23,950 nt of DNA, from NCBI GenBank assembly GCA_900772095.1, contig CAAGQJ010000007.1, forward strand, positions 1 to 23,950, in the 5' to 3' direction. Under the pieces are notes generated by a model. The model saw only the letters and a program-made list of their open reading frames with translations. It had not been told where the DNA came from and searched no databases. The stretch comes from Bacilli bacterium (GTDB lineage: Bacteria > Bacillota_I > Bacilli_A > RF39 > UBA660). Positions 15,123 through 22,755 of this stretch are shown piece after piece (position 1 is the first letter of the stretch; every line of letters begins with the position of its first letter). The translations under genes and the position numbers were made by a program.

Positions 15123-17381
15123 ATGATTAATAAAAATGTTAGTTTTAAAGAAATATTAATAAATGATAAACCAAATCTTATTAAACAATTAAATAATGAA
15201 TTTGATGAACTGATAAAACTATTATTAAAATTTAATCCATATGAACTAATATCACATTTAAACACTATGTTTAAAATGACATTATTTGATATTGAGACTG
15301 AACATGATTTAGGTAGAGACTCAATAGAATTAAAATATACTTTAGAATTAATTCAAATGATTTTTACTTGCACCCCAATAGATAAATTTGAAAAAAATAT
15401 TGCTGCAGAACATGATATACATAAAATAATAGGAATTTGTAGTGATATTTATAGTTTAAAAACACGATATATAATGGCATATACTTATGAAATATATGAT
15501 GATGATAATGCTATTGCTGAATATATATTTGAGTCAGAAATAAATTCTGAAATAACGGGTAAAAGATATGATGTTTTTGAAGTTGAACATTATATTGATT
15601 TATTTTCTCCATTAAAGGATTACTTTGAGAAATCTTATGGTTTTCCAATTCAATTGCTGTTTGATGGTATAGATAAAATAAAAAGAAAGTTTATGTTTGG
15701 AATTAATGATACAAGGGATGAAATACTTAAAATAATGGATAGATGTGATCCTGAAAAAATAAGAGATAAAGATAGAGATAAATTTTATGATTTAATGGAT
15801 GAGATGTTTGGATTAAAATTGCAAAATGTAGGAGAAATAACTAACTGGTCTAATGAATTCTTAGATGTTTTCTCATATGGACTTGGTGATAATAAATTTT
15901 CATTGGAAGATATTAGCTTTGAAAAAATATACGAATTACATAAAGAGATAAATAGAAAACCATTAATTAAATTAAATGAAAATTATTATTATTTATCTAT
16001 GCATAGATTGTTAGATAATCTAGATAGAATAATACTAAAAGATTTATATAAAAGAAATAAAGAAGATATTGAAATAATAAAGAAGAAAACATCACAAACT
16101 TGTGAAGAACTTGTTGGCAAGTATATTAAAAAGATTATTCCAGAGTCTGAGGTATTAACATCTAATCATTATAAAATTGGTAAAAAAATTTGTGAAAATG
16201 ATGTTTTAATATTATTTGATAAATATTTATTTATAATAGAAGTAAAATCTGGCTCTTTTACTCCAGATATAGCTATAAATAATATGGAATCACATTTTAA
16301 ATCTTTAAAAGTATTAGTTGAAGAAGCTGATTCACAAGTTAATAGATTTATGGAAGAGTTAGAAAGCCAAGAATCATTAAGAATATATGAATCCAATGAA
16401 AAAGGTTCACCATTAAAGAAAATAATCAATAAAAAAGATTATAAAGAAATTTTTAAAATAGTTATAACATTGGAGGGATTTAATGAAATAGAGGCTAGAG
16501 CCGATAAGGTAGGAATATTAAATTTAAACAAGGATATAATAGTTTGTTCATTGGATGATTTAAAAGTTTATAGTGATTATTTTAAAAATAATCCAACACA
16601 ATTTTTACACTATATGACATATAGAAGAATGGCTACACACTCATTAGGGATAGAACTTAATGATGAATTAGATCATTTGGACTTATATATTGAACATAAT
16701 TGTTACCCAGTAACTGCACAAGACTTTATTGATGCAGGTAAAAATATAAAGTATGTTTTTTGGGAAGGTTTAAGAAAAGAATTAGATTTATATTATCGTG
16801 GGAGATATATTGGCGGAGATTATGAAGTAGAAAAGCCTGTACAAAAAATGCCTTCAAGGTTAAATGAAATAATTCAGTATACTAACAATAATCCTAATTT
16901 AAAAAATATAACTTCTATTGGAAGTTTGTTAGATATGAGCGGTAAAGAAAGAGAGAGTCTGTTTGATAATATTGAAATGTGCATTAATCACTACATTAAT
17001 ACAAAAAAAGTTAAACTTGCATTCATTAATAATAAATTAGGTAGTCTTATTATATTATGTTGTATTGTAGATAATGAAAATTATAACATTGATTTAGTGT
17101 ATGATGATGTATATGCCAACATAAAAATTACAAAATCTAATCAAGCAAATATATTTTTCTTGTTCTATAATAATAAAAAAATATTAAATAATATTAAGTA
17201 TGTATTGCTAACAGAAAATGATGAAAGATATAAATCAAATGAAATAGAAATAATTGCAGAAAAAATAAAGCAAAAAAGGTTTAATAAAAGAATAAATCAA
17301 AGTGGAAAAAGAAAAATTGGTAGAAACGAATTATGTCCTTGTGGCTCAGGCTTTAAATATAAAAAGTGCTGTGGTAAGTAA
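15123..17381 (+). CDS. PD-(D/E)XK-like nuclease with C-terminal SEC-C zinc motif
   Basis: This is a 752-residue protein of unknown function. Residues 1-320 are mostly helical, rich in Glu, Lys and Ile, with no motif I recognise. Around residues 330-410 lies a likely nuclease fold: EELVGKYIKKIIPESEV, then NDVLILFDKYLFIIEVKSG with Asp360, Glu373 and Lys375 in the D-Xn-E-X-K spacing of PD-(D/E)XK enzymes (NERD-like). The C-terminus, residues about 730-752, is a SEC-C zinc motif, NELCPCGSGFKYKKCCGK. The RBS AAGGAGGTG lies about 8 bases upstream. It is the first cargo gene, under an operator-covered promoter, and an XRE gene follows 23 bases after it. A defence or element-maintenance nuclease is plausible but unproven. 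Confidence 0.65.
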   Translation: MINKNVSFKEILINDKPNLIKQLNNEFDELIKLLLKFNPYELISHLNTMFKMTLFDIETEHDLGRDSIELKYTLELIQMIFTCTPIDKFEKNIAAEHDIHKIIGICSDIYSLKTRYIMAYTYEIYDDDNAIAEYIFESEINSEITGKRYDVFEVEHYIDLFSPLKDYFEKSYGFPIQLLFDGIDKIKRKFMFGINDTRDEILKIMDRCDPEKIRDKDRDKFYDLMDEMFGLKLQNVGEITNWSNEFLDVFSYGLGDNKFSLEDISFEKIYELHKEINRKPLIKLNENYYYLSMHRLLDNLDRIILKDLYKRNKEDIEIIKKKTSQTCEELVGKYIKKIIPESEVLTSNHYKIGKKICENDVLILFDKYLFIIEVKSGSFTPDIAINNMESHFKSLKVLVEEADSQVNRFMEELESQESLRIYESNEKGSPLKKIINKKDYKEIFKIVITLEGFNEIEARADKVGILNLNKDIIVCSLDDLKVYSDYFKNNPTQFLHYMTYRRMATHSLGIELNDELDHLDLYIEHNCYPVTAQDFIDAGKNIKYVFWEGLRKELDLYYRGRYIGGDYEVEKPVQKMPSRLNEIIQYTNNNPNLKNITSIGSLLDMSGKERESLFDNIEMCINHYINTKKVKLAFINNKLGSLIILCCIVDNENYNIDLVYDDVYANIKITKSNQANIFFLFYNNKKILNNIKYVLLTENDERYKSNEIEIIAEKIKQKRFNKRINQSGKRKIGRNELCPCGSGFKYKKCCGK

Positions 17382-17404
17382 AGAAATAGAAGAGGTGTAA
17401 TTAA

Positions 17405-17920
17405 ATGAATAATAAAACTTTAGCAAGTGTGGTTAAAAATGCTAGAGAAAAACTTGGAATATCACAACGAGAACTATCAAGAAGAACTGGTATCGACAAT
17501 AATACGGTAGCTAAGATAGAAAAAGGTGAAAGAAAGAAACCCAATGTTTTATCATTAACAAAAATAGCTTTTGTATTAGAACTTGATTCAAAAGAATTAT
17601 TAGAACTTGCAGGATATTCTGAAGAAGAATATGTAATGATAACAAGTAAATATTCAAATAAAATAGATTCTAATACATCAATAATGGTTATAGATGCTAT
17701 TGGAGATGGATTAAACTATGATTTGTTTGCAAGAAAAACTATTATGGAATACATAAAAAATAAAGAATATATGAAATTAGAAAAATATAAAATACTAGAA
17801 CAAACTGAAAAAAATAAAATAGATAAAGTTTTTAAAGGTTATTTAGAAGACTATCGAGAAAGTGTTAAGGAAATTGAAGGTATACTAAAAAATATTGAAC
17901 TTGCTAAAAAGAAAAAATAA
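17405..17920 (+). CDS. XRE-family transcriptional regulator
   Basis: This 171-residue protein has a Cro/CI-type helix-turn-helix at residues about 8-65: VVKNAREKLGISQRELSRRT then GIDNNTVAKIEKGERKKP. The C-terminal 100 residues are helical and charged, ending in a lysine-rich tail, with no peptidase or metal-binding motif visible. It is the best candidate in the element for the protein that binds the paired TGTGA...TCACA operators, or the TTGATGTCA repeats just downstream of its own gene. The gene lies 23 bases after the SEC-C gene with a GAGGTG RBS, so both probably share the cargo promoter, which would make an autoregulatory loop. The DNA-binding call is firm; the target is inferred. Confidence 0.88.
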   Translation: MNNKTLASVVKNAREKLGISQRELSRRTGIDNNTVAKIEKGERKKPNVLSLTKIAFVLELDSKELLELAGYSEEEYVMITSKYSNKIDSNTSIMVIDAIGDGLNYDLFARKTIMEYIKNKEYMKLEKYKILEQTEKNKIDKVFKGYLEDYRESVKEIEGILKNIELAKKKK

Positions 17921-17927
17921 TTTTTTC
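17911..17927 (+). terminator. Weak AT hairpin at the XRE stop codon
   Basis: GAAAAAA at 17911-17917 and TTTTTTC at 17921-17927 pair around the TAA stop codon of the XRE gene. The stem is nearly all A-T, so it is at most a weak terminator; a new promoter region follows it. Confidence 0.3.
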
Positions 17928-17951
17928 AGTCAGTAATGACAGGATGGCTGA

Positions 17952-18011
17952 TGATATATATCATAGTGGTGTGTCTATATTTGATGTCATTGATGTCATC
18001 TAATGTAAAAT
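17952..18011 (+). promoter_or_regulatory. Control region before the helicase cassette
   Basis: The 119-bp gap holds a 14-bp palindrome ATGATATATATCAT, a tandem 9-bp repeat TTGATGTCA at 17981-17989 and 17990-17998, and TAAAAT at 18006-18011 as a possible -10. TTGATG at 17981 would be a -35 with a long 19-base spacer. The repeat looks like a regulator-binding site, perhaps for the XRE protein encoded just upstream. Confidence 0.4.
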
Positions 18012-18039
18012 AAATTGTAAAAGTTAGGAGTGATAGAAA

Positions 18040-18297
18040 ATGATTAAAACAATAGGAAAAGTAATTGAAGTTTTTGTACCAGAACAATATAAAAATGGGA
18101 ATTTATTAGATGTTATGGATAGAACAAACATTGGATTTAAAGTAATGACCGATAATGGAATAAAGAAAGTTATACAGGAACAAAATGAATTTAATGTAAA
18201 AATTATGAAAAAAGATTTAGTAACAATTATAGAACAAACTATATCGGGTAAAGATTTTGTTGATATTGAACTATATGAAGGTGACGAGAATGACTAA
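18040..18297 (+). CDS. Unknown 85-residue protein, first of the helicase cassette
   Basis: This gene is not recognised. The 85-residue product starts MIKTIGKVIEVFVPEQYKNG and looks like a small, mostly beta protein with alternating Ile/Val strands and an acidic end (ELYEGDEND). There is no signal peptide, membrane segment or cysteine. AGGAGTGA precedes the ATG by 6 bases. The last 8 bases overlap the start of the helicase gene, and its own 3' end carries the helicase RBS (AAGGTGA), so the two are translationally coupled. That points to a partner, regulator or modulator of the helicase. The conserved coupling is the only functional hint. Confidence 0.6.
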   Translation: MIKTIGKVIEVFVPEQYKNGNLLDVMDRTNIGFKVMTDNGIKKVIQEQNEFNVKIMKKDLVTIIEQTISGKDFVDIELYEGDEND

Positions 18298-21109
18298 TAA
18301 TGAATTTCAAACAGTTGGTTTATATGATCATAATGCAGATAGTTATAGAATAGTGAGAAATGCCTATGAATCTGGTAAAGATGTTGTTGGCATAGTACAT
18401 GCTACAGGAACAGGTAAATCTTATAATGCACTTCAACTTGCGTATGACAATAAAGATAAGAAAATTGTATATGTAGTACCATCTAATGGAATAATTGAAC
18501 ATATAAAAAAAATTATAGAAGATAACCCTAATTTAGATATGAGAAGAGATTTTCCTAATTTAGAATTTAGGACATATCAAAGTTTTATATCATTGGATGA
18601 AGAAGAAATAGCAAGTATTGATTGTAATTTATTGATTCTTGACGAATTTCATCATATTGGTGCACCAGTTTGGGGAGCAAGAGTTAATACATTAATTGAA
18701 ACACATCCCAACATGAAAATTTTTGGTATGACTGCTTACACAGTAAGAGATCGTGGTACATCTTATGAAAGAGATATGGCTAATCCTGATACTGATGAAT
18801 TATTTTCAGAAAAAATAGAGAGTAGATATGACTTGTGCGATGCAATGATAGATGGAGTACTGCCTAAACCTGTATATAAAAGTGCATATACTAATTTAAT
18901 AGGTTTAGAAAGTAAGTTAGAAGAAAAAGTACAAAAGCTTAATGCATCAACTCGTGAATATCAGGAATATATGGCAATTTTATCAGATGTTAAAAGAAGA
19001 ATACATGAAGCGCCAAGTATTCCTAGCATTTTAAGAAAAAGTATTAAACCCAATGGTAAATATATTTATTTCTGTCCACCATGTTCAGAAGAAGGAACAA
19101 ATGATATTGAAACAATTAAGAAACAAGCGATTGAATGGTTTAAGCAATTTGTGCCTGAAGAAGATATAATTTTTTATACATCAACAAGTGATATGGGCGA
19201 AGCTGGTAAACTTAATAGAGATGCCTTTTATGATGATGTTACTTTGGATGGTGAAAAAGTAGATAATAAATTGCGTGTAATGTTTGCTATAAATCAATAT
19301 AATGAAGGAATACATGCTCCTAATATAGATGGAGTAATAATGGGACGTGGAACAACATCAGATATCGTATACTTCGAACAATTAGGTAGAGCGTTATCAG
19401 TTCGTGGTAATACAAAAGAAATGTTTGATGAACTAGAAAAATATTCAGTAGAACAATTAACTGAAATGTGTAAATCTAGAGATATACCAGTTAAGGAAAA
19501 TGCCACTAAAGAAGATTTAATTGAAAAACTAATAGCCCCTGTTGTAATAGATTTAACTAATAATTATGAATTCATAAAGGAACTTGAGAATAATTTAAGA
19601 GATAGAATTAAAGATATACAAACCAATGGATTAGGTAGTCATCGAGACATTAAAATAAGAGATGCTTCATTTGATATCGAAATAGAAAATCAAGATCTAT
19701 TTGAAATGTTAAGATATGTAAATGATAGATTAACAATGACATGGGAAGATTATTTTCAAATAGCTAAAGCATACTATGAACATCATGGTAATTTGTTAAT
19801 TCCAGTAAGTTTTAAAACAATTAATGGATATGATTATGATGATACTGGTGAAAATTTAGGAACGTGGCTACGAACACAAAGAACTATATTTAATAATCTA
19901 CCGCTTGAAAAACAACAATTGTTGCAATCCATAGGTTTTGTTATAAGCGTTAATGATGATAATTGGCAAAAAAACTATGAATTAGCTAAAGCATATTATG
20001 AACACCACGGAAATTTATTAATACCACGAGAATTTAGAACAATTAATGGTTATGACTATGATGAAAAAGGGCAAAAATTAGGAAATTGGATTTCCAATCA
20101 AAGGACTATTTATGATAGACTATCTGAAGAAAGAAAAGATTTATTAAAAATGATATGCTTTGTTCCGAATTCTTTAGAAAATGAATGGCAAAAAAACTAT
20201 GAGTTAGCTAAAGCATATTATGAACATCACGGAAATTTGTTAATACCAAATAGATTTAAAACAATTAATGGTTATGACTATGATGAAAAAGGGCAAAAAT
20301 TAGGAAATTGGATTCAATCCCAAAGAACTAGATTTAATAAATTATCATTAGAAAGACAACAATTATTGCAGGCTATAAGTTTCATTCCAAACGTTTTGGA
20401 AGATAGTTGGCAAAAGAATTATGAATTAGCTAAAGCATATTATGAATATCATGGTAATTTAAGAATGCCTGCTCGTTTTAAAACAAATGATGGAATTACA
20501 TTAGATGAAAAAGGGCAGAAATTAGGAATTTGGATTCGAACTCAAAGGGAAAATTTTTCTAATATTAGTGAAGAAAAACAACAATTATTGTTACTAATAG
20601 GATTTGTTCCAGATCCTCTAGAAGATGAATGGCAAACAAATTATGAGTTAGCTCAAAATTTTTATAATCAGCATAGTCATTTACAAATTCCTCAAAGATT
20701 TAAAACTATTGATGGTTATTCGTTTGATGATAATGGACGAAAGTTGGGCCAATGGATTGCTAATCAAAGAAAGAAAACAAAGCCTGAAAGTGAACACGGT
20801 AAGTTGTTAATACAAATTGGAATGACTTGGAATGTAAAGAAAAATATAGAAGAAATTGAAAATATTTGTACACAATATAATATAGATAAAGATAAAAACA
20901 AAACTCTTCTGAGTCATATTTCTATACAAGAGTTACAATCTAAAATTGAATTTCTTAAAGAACACAATATATCTATTGTAGATGAAAATGGTTTATTAAT
21001 TGATATATTCTCTATGAGTAGTCCTGATATGAAAGAAAAATATGGTATTTCACTTGAAGAAATAATTAGTGAATATTATATTAAAAATCAAATGGGAAAA
21101 GGAGTTTAG
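18290..21109 (+). CDS. SF2 helicase with five helicase-associated repeats
   Basis: The predicted DEAD/DEAH-type helicase or translocase has 939 residues from the ATG at 18290. That start is preferred to 18257 because AAGGTGA lies just upstream and the overlap with the previous gene is short. Walker A ATGTGKS is near 38-44, motif II DEFHH at 118-122, GMTAYTVRDRG near 145, and motif VI QLGRALSVRG near 364. A SAP/HeH-like segment (SVEQLTEMCKSRDIPVKENA) follows near 388-415. Residues about 485-845 hold five helicase-associated (HA) domains, each opening W(E/Q)xxYxxAxxxY, with the five tryptophans exactly 74 codons apart. HA domains are thought to bind nucleic acid. No nuclease or methylase domain is visible. 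The 3' end carries the RBS of the next gene. Confidence 0.85.
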   Translation: MTNNEFQTVGLYDHNADSYRIVRNAYESGKDVVGIVHATGTGKSYNALQLAYDNKDKKIVYVVPSNGIIEHIKKIIEDNPNLDMRRDFPNLEFRTYQSFISLDEEEIASIDCNLLILDEFHHIGAPVWGARVNTLIETHPNMKIFGMTAYTVRDRGTSYERDMANPDTDELFSEKIESRYDLCDAMIDGVLPKPVYKSAYTNLIGLESKLEEKVQKLNASTREYQEYMAILSDVKRRIHEAPSIPSILRKSIKPNGKYIYFCPPCSEEGTNDIETIKKQAIEWFKQFVPEEDIIFYTSTSDMGEAGKLNRDAFYDDVTLDGEKVDNKLRVMFAINQYNEGIHAPNIDGVIMGRGTTSDIVYFEQLGRALSVRGNTKEMFDELEKYSVEQLTEMCKSRDIPVKENATKEDLIEKLIAPVVIDLTNNYEFIKELENNLRDRIKDIQTNGLGSHRDIKIRDASFDIEIENQDLFEMLRYVNDRLTMTWEDYFQIAKAYYEHHGNLLIPVSFKTINGYDYDDTGENLGTWLRTQRTIFNNLPLEKQQLLQSIGFVISVNDDNWQKNYELAKAYYEHHGNLLIPREFRTINGYDYDEKGQKLGNWISNQRTIYDRLSEERKDLLKMICFVPNSLENEWQKNYELAKAYYEHHGNLLIPNRFKTINGYDYDEKGQKLGNWIQSQRTRFNKLSLERQQLLQAISFIPNVLEDSWQKNYELAKAYYEYHGNLRMPARFKTNDGITLDEKGQKLGIWIRTQRENFSNISEEKQQLLLLIGFVPDPLEDEWQTNYELAQNFYNQHSHLQIPQRFKTIDGYSFDDNGRKLGQWIANQRKKTKPESEHGKLLIQIGMTWNVKKNIEEIENICTQYNIDKDKNKTLLSHISIQELQSKIEFLKEHNISIVDENGLLIDIFSMSSPDMKEKYGISLEEIISEYYIKNQMGKGV
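19742..20829 (+). repeat. Five tandem 222-bp coding repeats (HA domains)
   Basis: The repeats start at Trp codons 19742, 19964, 20186, 20408 and 20630, each 222 bases after the last; the final unit is shorter. Copies 2 and 3 are nearly identical over long stretches, which suggests recent duplication. Copies 1 and 5 are the most diverged. Confidence 0.85.
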
Positions 21110-21110
21110 C

Positions 21111-21431
21111 ATGTTTTTAGATAAATATTTAAATTCTACATATTTAGATTTGGTATATAGTAATTATGAAGAAGACTATATAAATTTATTGGATGAAGAT
21201 AATTTTAATAAAGTTTATGTGTTATTAAAGAATAACAATTTCTATTTTATTGATGATATTATCTTAAATTATTTAGAACTATTTGAAATTGAAGAAAAAT
21301 ATGTGCAACTAGCTATTACTGACATTAAATCGGTTCTAGGAGATAATTTTGTTGAGCAGATTGGAAAGAATATGACATTAATCGATAAAATTATTGGATT
21401 GGCAATTAGTTATAGTGAAAAAGACATTTAA
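21111..21431 (+). CDS. Unknown 106-residue acidic protein, last of the helicase cassette
   Basis: This gene is not recognised. I chose the ATG at 21111, one base after the helicase stop codon, because AAAGGAG lies 7 bases upstream inside the helicase end; an earlier in-frame ATG at 21069 lacks this. The product is very acidic and rich in Asp, Asn, Tyr and Leu (DLVYSNYEEDYINLLDEDNF), predicted helical, with no cysteine and no membrane segment. The layout helicase, small acidic protein could mean an immunity-like, DNA-mimic or scaffolding partner; that is speculation. A bidirectional terminator follows at once. Confidence 0.6.
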   Translation: MFLDKYLNSTYLDLVYSNYEEDYINLLDEDNFNKVYVLLKNNNFYFIDDIILNYLELFEIEEKYVQLAITDIKSVLGDNFVEQIGKNMTLIDKIIGLAISYSEKDI

Positions 21432-21461
21432 AAAGGCAATGCTACTCGACATTGTCTTTTT
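21430..21461. terminator. Bidirectional terminator between cargo and mobC
   Basis: AAAAAGGCAATG at 21430-21441 pairs with CATTGTCTTTTT at 21450-21461 with one G-T wobble over an 8-base loop. T runs flank it on both strands. The stop codon of the convergent mobC gene lies in the loop. Confidence 0.8.
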
Positions 21462-21780
21462 CAGGTTTTAAATAATAATCTTTTATATTTATTATTAAGT
21501 CATTAAGATTATTAACAGTCTTTCTTAAAAATCTTACATCTTCTACGTATCCTAGATAATTCATTTTAGCAGCCATTTGATTTAGTAAATTACCTGTTCT
21601 TCTTATCCAGTTAAGTGAGTCATAAAATTCATCAGGTGGTTTTTCTTTAGGACTATATCCTTCAATTAAAAATCGTATTAAAGTAGAATAAGTAAGTCCA
21701 GTCTTTGCTGCTTTATCTTTTAACATTTGTTTTTCTTCATCACTTAAAAACACATTAATTTTATAACCTCTTTTTCTCAT
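21442..21780 (-). CDS. mobC: Mobilization accessory protein MobC
   Basis: This relaxosome accessory protein helps a relaxase open oriT. From the ATG at 21780 it has 112 residues; the ATG at 21789 sits on top of the RBS AAGGA, so the inner start is better. The N-terminus is a ribbon-helix-helix-like DNA-binding region: YKINVFLSDEEKQMLKDKAA then KTGLTYSTLIRFLIEG. The C-terminal half carries the MobC signature IRRTGNLLNQMAAKMNYLG. No relaxase gene lies next to it or elsewhere in the window. The likely oriT lies directly upstream (21813-21870). This combination suggests the element is mobilized by a relaxase encoded elsewhere, or that a former relaxase gene was lost. Confidence 0.85.
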   Translation of the reverse strand: MRKRGYKINVFLSDEEKQMLKDKAAKTGLTYSTLIRFLIEGYSPKEKPPDEFYDSLNWIRRTGNLLNQMAAKMNYLGYVEDVRFLRKTVNNLNDLIINIKDYYLKPEKDNVE

Positions 21781-21812
21781 TAGTACCATCCTTTCTATTT
21801 TTTTATTTAGGG

Positions 21813-21870
21813 TATGGGATTTCCCATAAAAGCATTTGGCGTGAGGACAAATGCAGTGCTGGCTATTACA
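21813..21870. other. Candidate origin of transfer (oriT)
   Basis: Just upstream of mobC are two strong inverted repeats: TATGGGA/TCCCATA at 21813-21828 and GCATTTG/CAAATGC at 21832-21854 with a 9-base centre, followed by AGTGCTGGCTATTAC. Tandem hairpins beside an accessory mob gene, and an unusually G-rich local composition, are typical of oriT. No exact nic motif of a known relaxase family could be matched by eye. Confidence 0.55.
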
Positions 21871-21876
21871 AATAAA

Positions 21877-22194
21877 TTAGATTTTCCTCACACTTTTTAA
21901 TCTCATTGGTTTCTGATTTTCTATCTTTAAGTTGTATTTTATTATTAAAATTTTCTCAATTTCAGGTATCAATTTATCAATATCACATCTTACATTAAAA
22001 ACATCTATTGCTGAATTAATATGATTTATAAGAGGACAGTCTGATAAACAATTTCTACTATGACCATTTGCTAGATAAAATGCTATTGCATAAGGTATAA
22101 CAAAGTTAATTAAATATTCTGAATAATTATCATAAAAAGGTAGTAATATTTCTTCAAATTCTTTGTCAGTTATATCTTCTTTACCTTTAATCAT
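21877..22194 (-). CDS. Unknown 105-residue protein of the mob arm
   Basis: This gene is not recognised. The product begins with an acidic stretch (MIKGKEDITDKEFEEILLPF), has a hydrophobic helical middle (YLINFVIPYAIAFYLANGHS) and two cysteines in NCLSDCPL that might bind metal or form a disulfide, then a basic C-terminus. The hydrophobic part may be a buried helix rather than a membrane segment. Its start overlaps the tnpV stop as ATGA, so both are translationally coupled. Its 3' end is followed by the putative oriT and mobC, so it probably belongs to the transfer or recombination arm. Confidence 0.55.
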   Translation of the reverse strand: MIKGKEDITDKEFEEILLPFYDNYSEYLINFVIPYAIAFYLANGHSRNCLSDCPLINHINSAIDVFNVRCDIDKLIPEIEKILIIKYNLKIENQKPMRLKSVRKI

Positions 22195-22553
22195 ATCTTA
22201 TCCTCATAAATATTTTCTTTTATAACAAGTTCTTCAGCAGTACTTTTACACTTATTCATTTTTTGTACCCATAGCATTTCATTTTTAGCTTTTAGTTTTT
22301 CGTTAATAGTACCATCTAACTCTATTAGTTGTTTAATTAGTAAATTAACTTTATCTTCACTTTCTTTACTGACTGAAAGAAGATGGTCATATAATTTATC
22401 TTGCATTAACAGGCTTAAATATAATCCTTTCTTATTCTTTTTCAGATAGTCTAATCTCATTAATCCATATTTATTTAAATTTTCATATTTTCTATCATCA
22501 AGTGATAGATTTGGTAATAAATAATCACCACATTTTTTATAACTTATTTCCAT
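22191..22553 (-). CDS. tnpV: TnpV-family transposon protein
   Basis: This 120-residue protein matches the TnpV family, found on Tn4451-like and gut Firmicute elements. Typical features are MEISYKKCGDYLLPNLSL at the start, NKYGLMRLDYLKKNKKGLYL in the middle, and WVQKMNKCKSTAEELVIKEN near the end. The biochemical function is unknown, but the gene travels with conjugative and mobilizable elements. The frame is open from 22634, but that longer start runs through the TAGGTACC arm repeats; the ATG at 22553 has AAAGGAAAG in front and gives the family length. The stop TGA overlaps the next ATG. This gene's TGA stop agrees with the standard code here. Confidence 0.85.
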   Translation of the reverse strand: MEISYKKCGDYLLPNLSLDDRKYENLNKYGLMRLDYLKKNKKGLYLSLLMQDKLYDHLLSVSKESEDKVNLLIKQLIELDGTINEKLKAKNEMLWVQKMNKCKSTAEELVIKENIYEDKI

Positions 22554-22606
22554 ATAATTTCTTTCCTTTCTTTTTAAGGAAGAATTAATAGTAGTATTAT
22601 CATTTT

Positions 22607-22628
22607 TAGGTACCCATTTAGGTACCAG
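22607..22628 (+). repeat. Right arm-type integrase site: TAGGTACC pair
   Basis: TAGGTACCCA at 22607-22616 and TAGGTACCAG at 22619-22628 have the same 12-bp period and orientation as the left pair at 12514-12535. Only the spacer bases and the last two bases differ. It lies 114 bp inside the right core, against 79 bp on the left. Confidence 0.6.
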
Positions 22629-22742
22629 GATCATAAAATTGAATAATTAATTTTAATATTTCTTAATTAAATATGATTTAAAATTACTTAAAATATAAGG
22701 AAATAACTCTTAATAATTAAAATTGTGTGCAATAGATTGTGG

Positions 22743-22755
22743 CCCCCTGAAGGAG
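22743..22755 (+). repeat. Putative attR core: CCCCCTGAAGGAG
   Basis: This is identical to 12422-12434. To its left is element DNA (arm repeats, tnpV); to its right a hairpin with its own T run, presumably the original 3' end of the sRNA-2 gene. Confidence 0.65.

Larger units (their letters stand above)
12422..22755. mobile_element. Integrative mobilizable element, about 10.3 kb
   Basis: The ends are inferred from the CCCCCTGAAGGAG direct repeat. Between them lie a tyrosine integrase at the left end, a small HTH/excisionase-like protein, a RepA-like ATPase, TnpV, MobC and a candidate oriT, with a plus-strand cargo in the middle. Matching TAGGTACC arm repeats sit inside both ends. No relaxase, coupling protein, type IV secretion genes, phage structural genes or transposase are present. 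The element therefore looks mobilizable rather than self-transmissible, and would need a helper. The borders are a proposal from sequence symmetry and could shift by a few bases. Confidence 0.75.

Noticed and set aside
19742..20829. CRISPR-like regular repeat spacing
   Set aside because: The period is 222 bp, all in one reading frame, and encodes protein domains; there are no short repeats with unique spacers.
22554..22634. Upstream extension of the TnpV frame, starting at an ATG at 22634
   Set aside because: It runs through the TAGGTACC repeats and lacks an RBS; the ATG at 22553 has one and gives the usual TnpV length.
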